This document shows positions 17,083 through 30,900 of a stretch of DNA of 46,911 nt, in pieces. The notes under the pieces are model-generated. The model did not search any database. It saw only the letters and a program-made list of their open reading frames with translations, and had not been told where the DNA came from. The stretch is from Lysinibacillus halotolerans (GTDB lineage Bacteria; Bacillota; Bacilli; Bacillales_A; Planococcaceae), in assembly GCF_003711845.1 (NCBI RefSeq), contig NZ_RHLQ01000028.1:1-46911 (forward strand), read 5' to 3'. Each line of letters begins with the position of its first letter. The first letter of the stretch is position 1. The translations under genes were made by a program, and so were the position numbers.

Positions 17083-17568
17083 ATGTATTACAGTCATATA
17101 GAAGACTTTGTAAAGGAATTTTATACAAGGATGGATATTAATGATCCCTTACAACTCAATTTTAAAAAAGTATCTTCGAAACTAGGAATAAGAGTTTTCT
17201 ACTGGAACGAATCAAGTCAGGCACTTTTTTTAAATAATTATTCATACATATTTTTAAATAATCAATTAACCGAACAAGCAATGTGGCAAGACTTTTGTCA
17301 TGAACTTGCTCATGTTTTATTACACGTCGGTAACCAGAGGCAGATGCCAAAAAGTTTTAGAGAATATCAAGAAGCGAAAGCAAATAACTTTATGTATCAT
17401 GCTTGTGTTCCCACTTTTATGTTGGAACAACTAGAAATTACTGATTATACGAATGAATCTATTAAGTTAATACAAACATTATTTAATGTCGAAAAGGCAT
17501 TTGCTTTACACCGTTTAACTCAATACTTAAATAAAAAATTTTTTATGCTAAATTCGCATGGTGCTTAA
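17083..17568 (+). CDS. immA: ImmA/IrrE-family metalloprotease
   Basis: A 161-residue zinc metallopeptidase with HELAH at 73-77 and downstream acidic residues (EAKANNF) as third ligand region. In ICEBs1 and many prophages the ImmA protein cleaves the ImmR-type repressor to start induction. The matching repressor here is probably the CI-like gene at 12734. The two are normally adjacent, but the defence cassette lies between them. I chose the ATG at 17083 because GGAGATGG lies eight bases upstream; an in-frame extension to 17020 would run through the terminator and inverted repeat. Confidence 0.8.
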   Translation: MYYSHIEDFVKEFYTRMDINDPLQLNFKKVSSKLGIRVFYWNESSQALFLNNYSYIFLNNQLTEQAMWQDFCHELAHVLLHVGNQRQMPKSFREYQEAKANNFMYHACVPTFMLEQLEITDYTNESIKLIQTLFNVEKAFALHRLTQYLNKKFFMLNSHGA

Positions 17569-17632
17569 CTTCTAACTTTTCTATAGTTAATTTACTAGTT
17601 TAAGATTTATATTTTAGATAGAAGGTGAGAAT

Positions 17633-18787
17633 ATGGCGAGTTTTCGTAAAATAAATGGTACTTGGGAATATCGAATTCGCTTCAAGGATTTTGCTAGTGG
17701 TAAGTGGAAAGAAAAGTCAAAACGTGGATTCTCTACAAAAAAAGAGGCTCAATTAGCTGCAAACGAAGAAGTATTAAAATTTGAGTACTATGGCTTTCAA
17801 GAAGATGGTAAGGAAACTCTAAATGAATTTATTGTGAAGTGGTTTGAACTTTATAAACGACCAAACTTAAAACAATCAACAGTTGATTTGCAAGAACGAA
17901 ATATTAAAAATAATATACTCCCTCGATGGGGTAACTATAAACTAAAAGAAATTACGAGATTGGAATATAAAGAGTGGTTAACAGATTTAAGTGAACGTTA
18001 TTCAGAAGGGTCTATCCGAAGAATTCATAGTATTATGAGTACTGCAATGCACGATGCTGTTCATGAATTTCGAATACTCCGTGAAAACCCAATAACACGT
18101 ATGAAGATTCCAAAATTAGCGGAAGAACATAAGATCAAGTATTTTTCCGTAGAAGAGATGGAAAAATTGATTTGTGTAGCAAAAGAAAAAGTAAAAAAAT
18201 CAAAATACAGAGAATCCAGTCAGCATTACACACTAATATATTTTTTGTTTCACACTGGGTTACGAATTGGTGAAGCTCTTGCATTAACTTGGGACGATAT
18301 AAATTTTGAACATGCTCAAGTATCTGTTGATAAAACCTGTAGATATAAAGATAAAGGTAAAGAAGTCGTCATTACCAGTACGAAAACAACTTCAAGTGAA
18401 CGTATTATTGAAATTGATATCGATACTTTAGAAGTTTTAAAAGAATATAAAAAAAATCAACAAGACATGTATTCCAAGTTTAATTATTATAAAAAGCCTG
18501 AAAATGATCTAATTTTCCATACACCGACCGGAGAATATTGGAGAGCTAATGTCATTCGGGAACAATTCAAAGTCTTTTGTAAAAGAGCAGGAATTCCAGA
18601 ACTATCACCACATGCATGCAGACATTCTCATGCAGTTCACTTACTTGAAGCTGGGGCAGATATTAAATACATTTCAGAGAGACTTGGACATAAGTCTGTA
18701 GAGACTACTTACGATACCTACACACACATAACAAAAAAGATCGAGCGCAATGCACTCGACCTGTACAAAAAATATTTAAAATCATAA
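17633..18787 (+). CDS. int: Prophage tyrosine integrase
   Basis: A 384-residue integrase of the Tn916/ICEBs1 type. It has an N-terminal AP2-like arm-binding domain (GTWEYRIRFKDFASGKWKEK), a SAM-like core-binding domain (about 62-165) and a C-terminal catalytic domain with R211 (HTGLRIGEA), H327 and R330 (HACRH), H353 (LGHKS) and Y363 (DTYTH). It is the last gene of the prophage and lies 75 bases from the 3' end of sufB, so one attachment site should be there. A GGTGAG site precedes the ATG. Confidence 0.9.
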   Translation: MASFRKINGTWEYRIRFKDFASGKWKEKSKRGFSTKKEAQLAANEEVLKFEYYGFQEDGKETLNEFIVKWFELYKRPNLKQSTVDLQERNIKNNILPRWGNYKLKEITRLEYKEWLTDLSERYSEGSIRRIHSIMSTAMHDAVHEFRILRENPITRMKIPKLAEEHKIKYFSVEEMEKLICVAKEKVKKSKYRESSQHYTLIYFLFHTGLRIGEALALTWDDINFEHAQVSVDKTCRYKDKGKEVVITSTKTTSSERIIEIDIDTLEVLKEYKKNQQDMYSKFNYYKKPENDLIFHTPTGEYWRANVIREQFKVFCKRAGIPELSPHACRHSHAVHLLEAGADIKYISERLGHKSVETTYDTYTHITKKIERNALDLYKKYLKS

Positions 18788-18900
18788 TTTTGTGGGGCGT
18801 TTGTGGGTTTGTGTTATTTTCACACCACCCACAAGGCCTTAACAGTACTGATTTTATTGGAATTAACCAATAGAACCTTCCATTTCGAATTTGATTAAAC
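18788..18900. other. Prophage-chromosome junction at the 3' end of sufB (att region)
   Basis: The integrase stop and the sufB stop are 75 bases apart. Between them is a hairpin (TTGTGGGT with ACCCACAA, 18801-18834) that may end the int transcript. The attachment core should lie here or in the last codons of sufB, whose reading frame is intact. The other end of the prophage is outside the window, so the repeated core cannot be identified. Confidence 0.55.
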
Positions 18901-20260
18901 GGTTCATTTCTACAGCGTATTCCATTGGTAATTCTTTTGTGAATGGTTCGATGAAGCCCATTACGATCATTTCTGTTGCTTCACCTTCTGAAATACCACG
19001 GCTCATTAAGTAGAATAATTGCTCTTCAGATACTTTAGAAACTTTTGCTTCATGCTCTAAAGATACATTATCGTTTAAGATTTCGTTATATGGAATTGTA
19101 TCAGATGTTGATTCGTTATCTAAAATTAACGTATCACATTCGATGTTAGAACGTGCACCTGTTGCTTTTTTACCAAATCGAACGATACCACGGTAAGTTA
19201 CTTTACCACCTTGTTTAGAGATCGATTTAGAAACGATTGTTGAAGATGTGTTTGGTGCTAAGTGAATCATTTTTGCACCAGCATCTTGGTGTTGACCTTT
19301 ACCTGCAATCGCAATTGAAAGGGTCATACCACGAGCACCTTCTCCTTTTAAAATACATGCTGGGTATTTCATCGTTAATTTTGAACCGATGTTACCATCA
19401 ATCCATTCCATTGTACCGTTTTCTTCAACAACCGTACGTTTTGTAACTAAGTTATATACGTTGTTCGCCCAGTTTTGGATTGTTGTATAACGGCAATAAG
19501 CATCTTTCTTAACGATAATTTCAACTACTGCTGAGTGAAGGGAGTTTGTAGTATATACAGGAGCTGTACATCCTTCTACATAGTGAACACTTGATCCTTC
19601 ATCAACAATAATTAACGTACGTTCGAATTGACCCATATTTTCAGAGTTAATACGGAAGTATGCTTGAAGTGGAGTATCTAATTTTACACCAGGTGGAACG
19701 TAAATGAATGATCCACCAGACCAAACAGCTGAGTTTAGAGCAGCAAATTTGTTGTCTGATGCTGGAATAACTGTACCCCAATATTGTTTGAAAATATCTT
19801 CATTTTCACGTAATGCTGAATCTGTATCTTTGAAGACAATTCCTAAATCTTCAAGATCCTTTTTCATGTTGTGGTAAACTACTTCAGATTCGTACTGAGC
19901 AGATACACCAGCTAAATATTTTTGTTCAGCTTCAGGAATACCTAATTTATCAAATGTAGCTTTGATTTCTTCTGGTACTTCATCCCAAGATTTTTGAGTT
20001 GCTTCAGATGGTTTTACATAGTAAGTAATTTCATCGAAGTTTAAAGCAGATAGGTCGCCACCCCATTGTGGCATTGGTTTAGAGTAGAAAATTTCTAACG
20101 CTTTTAAACGATAGTTTAACATCCACTCCGGTTCATTTTTCATATTTGAAATTTCACGGACGATTTCATCAGTTAATCCACGTTTTGAACGGAAAACTGA
20201 AACGTCTTTATCATGGAAGCCGTATTTGTAATCGCCGATATCAGGCATTTTTTTCGCCAT
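18863..20260 (-). CDS. sufB: Fe-S cluster assembly scaffold SufB
   Basis: A 465-residue SufB, the core scaffold of the SUF system, which works with SufC and SufD to build Fe-S clusters from sulfur delivered by SufS-SufU. Recognised by the full-length similarity to Bacillus SufB, including [25 protein letters not shown]-like [20 protein letters not shown] and the EMEGSIG end. The ATG at 20260 follows GGAGGAG; the frame is open further upstream but without support. It is the last gene of sufCDSUB. The prophage lies immediately downstream, and the C-terminal sequence is still normal. Confidence 0.95.
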   Translation of the reverse strand: MAKKMPDIGDYKYGFHDKDVSVFRSKRGLTDEIVREISNMKNEPEWMLNYRLKALEIFYSKPMPQWGGDLSALNFDEITYYVKPSEATQKSWDEVPEEIKATFDKLGIPEAEQKYLAGVSAQYESEVVYHNMKKDLEDLGIVFKDTDSALRENEDIFKQYWGTVIPASDNKFAALNSAVWSGGSFIYVPPGVKLDTPLQAYFRINSENMGQFERTLIIVDEGSSVHYVEGCTAPVYTTNSLHSAVVEIIVKKDAYCRYTTIQNWANNVYNLVTKRTVVEENGTMEWIDGNIGSKLTMKYPACILKGEGARGMTLSIAIAGKGQHQDAGAKMIHLAPNTSSTIVSKSISKQGGKVTYRGIVRFGKKATGARSNIECDTLILDNESTSDTIPYNEILNDNVSLEHEAKVSKVSEEQLFYLMSRGISEGEATEMIVMGFIEPFTKELPMEYAVEMNRLIKFEMEGSIG

Positions 20261-20710
20261 TTTTATTCTCCTCCGTTCAAAAATTAATTTTGATCGCTTA
20301 CGCCTTTTTCCATTGCTTTCCAAGCTAATGTAGCGCATTTAATTCGTGCTGGGAATTTTGAAACACCTTGAAGGGCTTCAACATCCCCTAAATCATATTT
20401 ATCGCTATAGTCTTCACCTAGCATCATTTTCGAAAAAATATCAGCTAGTTCAAGAGCTTCATTTACTTTTTTTCCTTTAATAACTTCTGTCATCATAGAG
20501 GCAGAAGACATTGAAATGGAACAGCCTTCTCCATCAAATTTAGCATCTTCGACTATACCATCGTTGATTTTTAAAGTTAAATGAATGCGGTCACCACATG
20601 TAGGGTTATTCATATCGATTGTGACACTGTCACCATCCAATGAACCTTTGTTACGCGGTTTTTTATAATGATCCATAATGACTGAGCGGTATAGTTGATC
20701 TAAATTATTA

Positions 20711-21946
<1,236 letters not shown>

Positions 21947-24900
21947 TCAATGACTTTCGTCAATTGATTTTTAACGCTTTCGATAGGAAGGTTAGTAACA
22001 ACAGGCGCAAGGAATCCGTGGATAACTAAACGCTCTGCTTCTGATTTTGAAATACCACGACTCATTAAGTAATAAAGTTGAATTGGATCAACACGACCAA
22101 CAGATGCTGCGTGTCCTGCCATTACATCATCTTCATCAATTAATAAAATTGGGTTTGCATCACCACGAGCATTTTCAGATAACATTAATACGCGTGATTC
22201 TTGTTCTGCATTTGATTTTGTAGCACCGTGTTCAATTTTACCGATACCATTGAAGATTGTTTGAGCTGCATCTTTCATAACACCATGTTTTAAGATGAAG
22301 CCTTCAGAGTTTTTACCCCAGTGACGAACTTCTGTTGTGAAGTTTTGTTTTTGTTCTCCGCGCCCTACTACTACTGTTTTCGCATTGGCAGTTGAACCGT
22401 CACCAATTAAGTGAGTAATATTTTCAGAAATTGTATCTGAATCGTTCATTAAACCTAAAGCCCAGTCCATTTTCGCATCGCGTTTAATATGACCGCGGCG
22501 GTTTACGTAAGTTGTAAAACCTTTAGCAAGAACATCTACAGCACCGAAAGTAACTTGTGCATTGTCTAATGCAACAACTTCTTCGATTAAGTTAGCTTGT
22601 CCATTTGCTTGTTCTACTGTAGATACATAAGTTTCTACATATGTTACTGCTGAATTGCTGTCAGCTACGACAAGAACATGGTTAAATAATGAAGCGTCTG
22701 CATTGTCGTTTAAGAAAACAACTTGTAATGGTTGTTCAACAACAACGTTTTTTGGTACGTATACGAATACACCACCGTTAACTAATGCAGCATGGTAAGC
22801 AGTTAATTTATGCTCATCTACTTTAACAGCTTCTGTCATAAAGTATTTTTGAACTAAATCACTGTGCTCACGAATCGCAGTTCGGATATCTGTAAAAATA
22901 ACACCTTGAGCTTTTAACTCTTCAGAAATTTTAATAAATGCAGGTGTATTATTACGTTGAATATAAAGGTTTTCTTGGCCTTCAATATCAATGATTTCTT
23001 TTACTTCTGTAGGAAGCTCATCTAAAGAATTAAATGGTGCACTTTCTACTGTATGTTGAGGGAACTCGATAAAGTTCCAACCTGTAATATTTGTTTTATC
23101 TGGCTTTGGCATTGGTAGCTCAGCAGCCTTTTCAATTGCTTCCGCGCGCAAGTTCGCAAACCATGATGGTTCATTGTTGCTTTGCGAGAACGAGCGTACT
23201 TCTGTAGCTGATAACGCCAATTTTGTTTCAACCGTCATGTTGTTTCGCCCTCCTCCATTAAGCTTCTTCTGTTACCGCGTCTGTATCTTCGATTCCTAAT
23301 TCTTTTTTAATCCAGTCATAACCTTCTGCTTCTAGACGTTGAGCTAATTCTGGACCACCAGATTTAACAACGCGACCTTGCATCATAACGTGTACATGAT
23401 CAGGAGTAATGTAGTTTAATAAACGTTGGTAGTGAGTGATTGCAAGACATCCGAATCCTTCACCGCGCATTTCGTTAATACCTTTTGCAACAACTTTTAA
23501 TGCGTCGATATCAAGACCTGAGTCGATTTCGTCTAAAATAGCGAAAGTAGGTTTAATCATCATTAATTGAAGAATTTCATTACGTTTCTTTTCCCCACCA
23601 GAGAATCCTTCATTTAAATAACGTTGAGCCATATCTTGATCCATTTCTAGGAAATCCATTGTTTTATCAAGCTCACGGATAAATTTCATTAATGAAATTT
23701 CATCGCCTTCTTCACGACGAGCGTTAATAGCTGAACGGATGAAATCTGCGTTTGTTACACCTGAAATTTCAGAAGGGTATTGCATAGCTAGGAATAAACC
23801 AGCTTTTGCACGCTCATCAACTTCCATTTCAAGTACGTTTTCACCATCTATTTCAATAGTACCTTGAGTAACTTCATATTTAGGGTGACCCATAATAGCA
23901 GAAGCTAATGTAGATTTACCTGTACCATTTGGACCCATAATTGCATGGACTTCATTTGTATTAATTGTTAGGTTTACACCTTTTAAAATCTCTTTATCTT
24001 CAATCGATACATGAAGATCTTTAATAACTAAAGTTGACATTATATTACCTCCGTAGTTGCGAGTTAAATGGTAGAACCATTTCTAATTTATTATCATTCT
24101 AATCTTAACCGAAAACTTCAAAGCATGCAAAAGATTTATTCCACAATCATTAGATTTCAACAAAAACCATTATTATATTGGTGTTTTACACATTTTTTCA
24201 GTTTTGACGAAAACTAATTTTTAAAAAAAGGAAAGAAATTCATTTTCAATAAAAGAATACTAATTGAGAATAGATTTCAAATATCATAGAGTAAAAAATA
24301 ATTTTAATCATTGAGATTAGAGACTTAAGTAGTTTTCCTTAGTATAACCAATTCTTATACATGTTGCGAAGAAATTATATTAATAAAATGTTTGATTCAA
24401 AATCAAAAAAAGACGACTTCTGAGTTCTATTAAAAACTCAAAAATCGCCTAATCAAATTATGCTTTAACCGTTGTCATTAAAAATTCATCAACACTTGCT
24501 GCTACCGCGCGACCTTCTTTAATAGCCCAAACAACTAAGCTTTGACCCCGTCTTGCATCCCCTGCTGTAAATACACCAGGAACATTTGTTTCAAAATCTT
24601 TAATGGATGCTTGGATACGGTTATTGACTAATTTCACACCGAATTGTTCTGGTAATGATTTTTCCACTCCTTCAAATCCAATCGCAACAAACACATATTG
24701 AATTGGCCAAACCTTTTCAGTACCTGGAAGCTCTTTGAAGAAATAAAATCCGTCATCGCCTAAAATTTTCTCCATTTGAATCGTATGAAGTTCTTTTACG
24801 CGTCCGTTTTTATCAGCAACAATTTTTTTCGTTTGAATGCAATATTCCCGTGGGTCACGGCCCTTTGCCGCTTCTACCTCTTCATAGGCATAATCCAATT

Positions 24901-27900
24901 TATAAACATTTGGATCTTGCGGCCAAGGACGATCTTCTTGTCGTGTTTTTGGTAATTGTGGATGTTTACCGAACTGATACACAGAGCGTGCCTTTTGACG
25001 AATAGCTGTCGCCACACAGTCTGCACCAGTATCACCGCCTCCGATAACAATTACATCCTTACCAGCAACATCGATTGCTTTTTTATCTTCAAAATTAGAA
25101 TCTAGTAAACTTTGCGTAACACCTGTTAAGTAATCCATAGCTAAATGAATTCCTTCAGCCTCACTGCCCTCTAAATGAAGCACCCGTTGTTTTTGAGCAC
25201 CGATACAAAGTATTACAGCATCGTATTGAGCCTTTAATTCATCTGCAGTAATATCCTTGCCAATTTCCGTATTTAATATGAAATCAATTCCTTCTTGACG
25301 AAGTAAATTTACTCGACGTTCAATGACGTCTTTTTCTAATTTCATATTCGGAATACCATACATTAATAAACCGCCTGGACGGTCAGCCCGTTCATAAATC
25401 GTTACACTATGGCCAAGTTGATTTAATTGATCTGCCGCTGCTAATCCAGCCGGCCCTGATCCAACGATGGCGACCCTTTTCCCTGTACGAGTTTGAGGAA
25501 TACGAGGAACAATCCAATTATTTTCAAACCCTTTATCAATAATGGAACGTTCGATTGATTTAATGGCAACGGCAGGATCCGAAATTCCTAATGTACATGA
25601 TCCTTCACAAGGCGCTGGACAAACGCGCCCTGTGAATTCAGGAAAGTTATTCGTCATATGTAGACGATCTAATGCTTCTTTCCATTTCCCTCTATAAACT
25701 AAATCATTCCATTCGGGAATAACGTTTTGGATTGGACAGCCTGCAGCTGCACCGCGAATTTCCACGCCCATATGACAGAACGGTGTACCGCAATCCATAC
25801 AACGCGCGCCTTGCCTTTGTAATGATTCATCTGACAGCCTTGTAGCATATTCATTCCAACTCGAAATACGCTCTAGTGGAGGCTGTTCCTTTGTTTTTTC
25901 TCGTTTATATTCCATAAATCCTGTTGGTTTCCCCATGCTAGAACCCCCTCTTATTTGGAAATCGCTAATTCTTTCACTCCAGTTGTTTCAACAAAAGCTT
26001 GCATCGCAGCTCCATCCTCTGTTAACCCTTGGAATCGATGGTAATTGATTTTCTCAATCATCGCTTTATAATCCGTCGGTACAACTTTAATAAACTTCTT
26101 AACAAATTGATCCCATTTCGCTAGAATATCTAACGCAATCGTACTTTCAGTATGCTCCAAGTGTTTAATAATCATTGAGCGTACAGCCTCGATTTCCGCT
26201 TTATCTTCTAAACGTTCCAATTGAATCATTTCTGTATTACATTTTTCTTTGAAACTTGCTTCATCCGTTGGTAAAACATAAGCAGTTCCACCACTCATAC
26301 CAGCAGCAAAGTTTTTTCCTACATCTCCTAAAATAACGACACGACCACCAGTCATATATTCACAGCCGTGATCACCGATACCTTCCACCACTACATTGGC
26401 ACCGCTGTTACGAACCGCAAAGCGCTCTCCTGCTCGACCATTTATATAAGCAGTTCCACTAGTCGCTCCGTACAAACAAACGTTACCAGCGATCACATTC
26501 TGTTCTTGCTCGCCTTTAATAGGGGCAATGGCAACTAATTTACCTCCAGATAACCCTTTGCCGAAGTAGTCATTGACATCACCAACACAGGATAACGTCA
26601 TCCCTTTCGGAACAAAGGCACCGAAACTTTGGCCAGCATGACCAGTAAATTTCAATGTAACCGTGTCATCTTTCAATCCTTTTTCGCCGTACTTTTTCGA
26701 AATTTCACTTCCGATAATTGTTCCAACAACCCGGTCTGTATTTTTAATCGTGTACTCTAACTCTATATGCTCTTTTTCTTTTATACTATTTTCTACTTTC
26801 GGTAGAAGCTCGCGTACATCGAAGGTTTCGTTAATACGTAAATCTTGCTCTGTTTGTTTCGTACGAACCCCTTGTACTTGATAAAGCAATGCCGATAAAT
26901 CAAGTTGACTCGCTTTCCAGTGGGATTTTGCCCGTTCACTAATTTGAAGGACGTCTGTACGGCCGACCATTTCTTCCATTGTACGGAATCCTAATTTCGC
27001 CATATATTCTCGAATTTCTTCCGCTACAAATGTCATATAGTTCACGATATGATCTGCATTCCCCATGAATTTTGCACGCAATTCTGGATTTTGAGTTGCT
27101 ACACCAACTGGGCACGTATCTAAATGACAAGCACGCATCATAATACAGCCAAGGACAATTAAAGGTGCTGTAGCAAATCCGTATTCTTCCGCTCCTAGCA
27201 AAGCCGCCATGACAACGTCTTTACCTGTCATTAACTTTCCATCTGTTTCTAATGTTACCTTTTCCCGAAGTCCGTTTAACATTAATGTTTGATGGGCTTC
27301 GGCTAACCCAAGCTCCCAAGGTAAACCGGTATGTTTAATAGAAGTTTTTGGTGATGCACCCGTTCCGCCATCATATCCAGAAATAACGATGACATCAGCT
27401 CCACCTTTCGCAACACCGGCTGCGATTGTTCCTACACCTGCTTTAGCAACAAGTTTCACTGAAATACGAGCGTTACGGTTAGCATTTTTCAAATCGTAAA
27501 TTAGTTCTGCTAAGTCTTCAATTGAATAAATATCATGATGTGGTGGCGGAGAAATTAATCCTACACCTGGTGTTGACCCGCGAACTTCAGCAACCCATGG
27601 ATATACTTTATTCCCTGGCAATTGTCCACCTTCACCTGGTTTTGCCCCTTGAGCTACTTTAATTTGCAACTCATTCGCATTCACTAAATAATGGGATTTT
27701 ACACCAAAACGTCCTGAAGCAATTTGTTTAATCGCACTATTACGGTTATCACCGTTTTGATCTACTTCAAAACGAGCTGTATCTTCTCCCCCTTCACCAG
27801 AATTCGAACGACCACCAATTCGATTCATCGCAATAGCTAATGTCTCATGGGCTTCTTTTGAAATCGAACCAAAGGACATTGCCCCCGTTTTAAACCGTTT

Positions 27901-30900
27901 AAAAATCGATTCTACCGGCTCTACATCTTCTAACGGAATTGATTGGTTCGTTGTTTTGAATTCAAAGAGGTTACGTAAAAAGCCAATACGTTCTTCATTT
28001 GCCATCTCAGCATACATTCTATATAAACCGTAATCATTTCTTCTCGTAGCAGTTTGCAACGTATGAATCGTTTTTGGATTAAAGGCATGATGTTCACCAT
28101 CTGCACGCCATTGGAAGTCACTGCCGGATTCTAATAATTCCGACTTCGAATGACACGCTAATGCATGACGGCGTTTTGCTTCCTCACCAATCGTTTCTAA
28201 ATCAATACCATCAATTTGGGATGCTGTACCTGTGAAATACTGATCAATCACTTCTTTACTAATACCTACCGCTTCAAAAATTTGAGCTCCACGGTATGAT
28301 TGAACTGTAGAAATCCCCATTTTTGACATGACTTTCACGACACCATCTGCAATCCCTTTACGATACTTCGCTACAGCATCTTGATAACTTAAGTTAAGAT
28401 GTCCTGCTTCAATTGTCTGTTGAATTGAAGCGTAAGCTAAATACGGATTGATTGCATCAGCACCAAATCCAATTAAAGAGGCAAAATGATGAACTTCTCT
28501 TGCTTCACCACTATTGACAATTAAACTTACTAAAGTTCGCTTACCTGTACGAACTAAATATTGATGTAAGCTACTTACCGCAAGTAAGATTGGTATTGTT
28601 GGTGTGTGGACTGAATCAAGTTCATCCGTTAAAACGAGCAATGTTACTCCTGCGTTAATTGCCTCATCTGCTTCTTTGAAAAGACGTTCCAATTCTTTTT
28701 CTAAAGACATTTCAAATTGAAGATTGATGACTGAATGTTGAAAATATTTATTCGACAAGCTTGTCAGTTCATCCAACTCACCGTTTGTTAATATAGGTGT
28801 TTCTAAGAAAATACGACGGGCATTTTCAGCATTCGGGTGTAGCAAGTTTCCTTCCGCACCTAACAAAGTCATCGTAGAAGTAACGATATGTTCACGGATT
28901 GAATCGATTGGCGGATTCGTAACTTGAGCAAACAATTGCTTAAAGTAATTAAACAATGATTGGGGACGATCGGATAATACCGCTAATGGTGAATCATTCC
29001 CCATTGAACCAATCGGATCCTTTGCACTGCTTGAAATTGGAACTATATATTTTTGAATATCTTCAAATGTGTAACCGAAGGATTTTTGACGTAAAGATAA
29101 ATCATCTACCTTTTTCGGTAATTCATTTTCTGCTTCGATCGTTACTAAGTTCTCTTCTAACCATTGGGCATAAGGTTCGGCCTGTGCCATTTCTCTTTTT
29201 AACTCTTCATCGGAAACAATTTTCCCTTGTTCTAAATCGATGAGCAACATACGACCAGGACTTAAACGTTCTTTATATAAAACGTTTTCCTCTTCGATAT
29301 CAACAACCCCTACTTCTGAAGAAAAAACAATCATATCATCTTTTGTTACATAATAGCGTGCTGGACGTAACCCGTTACGGTCTAAAATCGAGCCAATTTG
29401 TTTACCATCTGTGAAACAAATTGCAGTCGGTCCATCCCACGGCTCCATTAAGCTTGCATGATATGCATAAAACGCTTTTTTCTCTTCTGAAATATGAGGG
29501 TTTTCTGTCCACGGTTCTGGAATTAACATCATTGCCGTATGGGCAGGAGTTCTACCTGCTAATACGAAAAATTCAAAGGCATTATCCAACATGGATGAAT
29601 CTGAACCTGAGTTATCAATAATCGGTAATAATTTCTTTAAATCTTCACCAAAGCTTTCTGAAATAAAACGTTGTTCCCTAGCCGTCATCCAGTTAATATT
29701 GCCACGTAATGTGTTGATTTCACCGTTATGAACGATATAGCGGTTTGGATGAGCACGTTCCCAACTCGGGAATGTATTCGTTGAGTAGCGTGAATGGACT
29801 ATGGCAAAAGCTGAAACAAAGCTTTCATCTTGTAGATCTATATAAAACTCACTTACTTCTTCTGGAGTTAATAACCCTTTAAATACAATCGTTTGGCTCG
29901 ACATACTTGGGCAATAAAATTTCATATCTTGTTCCTTTGCCCAAAACTCCGTCTGCTTACGAATTAAATACAATTTACGCTCAAAGGCTAAAGTATCTTT
30001 AACGTTTTCTGCCTTTATAAATACTTGGCGAACAACAGGCGCCGTTGACTTAGCAACATCGCTTAAAATCTCTTTATTTGTAGGAACAGTTCTCCATCCG
30101 ATTAAAGATTGCCCTTCTTGTTCAATGAATTCGTTTATTTTTTTCTCAATGGATTCTCTCTCTTTATGATCCTCTGTAAAAAATAATTGCCCTACACCAT
30201 ACTCACCTTTCGCTGGTAAGTTTAGCTCTGGACAATTTAATTTATAAAATAGGTCAGGAATTTGTACCATTAAACCAGCACCGTCGCCAGTTTTGCCGTC
30301 ACCTCCGCGTCCTGCTCGGTGATCTAAGCGACATAACATTTCTAATCCATTTTTTACAATTTCATGTGAAGCGTGTCCCTTAATATTTGCATAAAAACCG
30401 ATACCACAAGCGTCATGTTCAAAAGTCGGTGAATAAAGACCTTGTGCCTTCGGATACTGATGAAAAGCCATGTAAATCCCCCCAAATCTCATAAATACCT
30501 TATTTACATTTTAAGGTTTATAAAATAATATAAACAATATATAGTTTGGATTGAATTAATCTAATTTTTAGATAAATGGGGTGAAAACGTTGGAATTACG
30601 CCAATTGCGATACTTTGTAGAAGTGGCAGAAAGGGAACATATTTCTGAAGCAGCCGAACATTTACATGTCGCCCAATCAGCAGTCAGCAGACAAATTGCA
30701 AACTTAGAAGACGAGCTAGGTACAGCACTTTTTGAGCGAGTAGGTCGAAATGTGAAGCTGACACCAATTGGTAAAATCTTTTTAGACCATACAGTTACCG
30801 CACTGAAGGCAATTGATTTTGCAGTCAAACAAGTGGAAGAATATTTAGACCCCGCAAAAGGAACCATTAAAATTGGCTTCCCTACTAGTCTTGCAAGCTA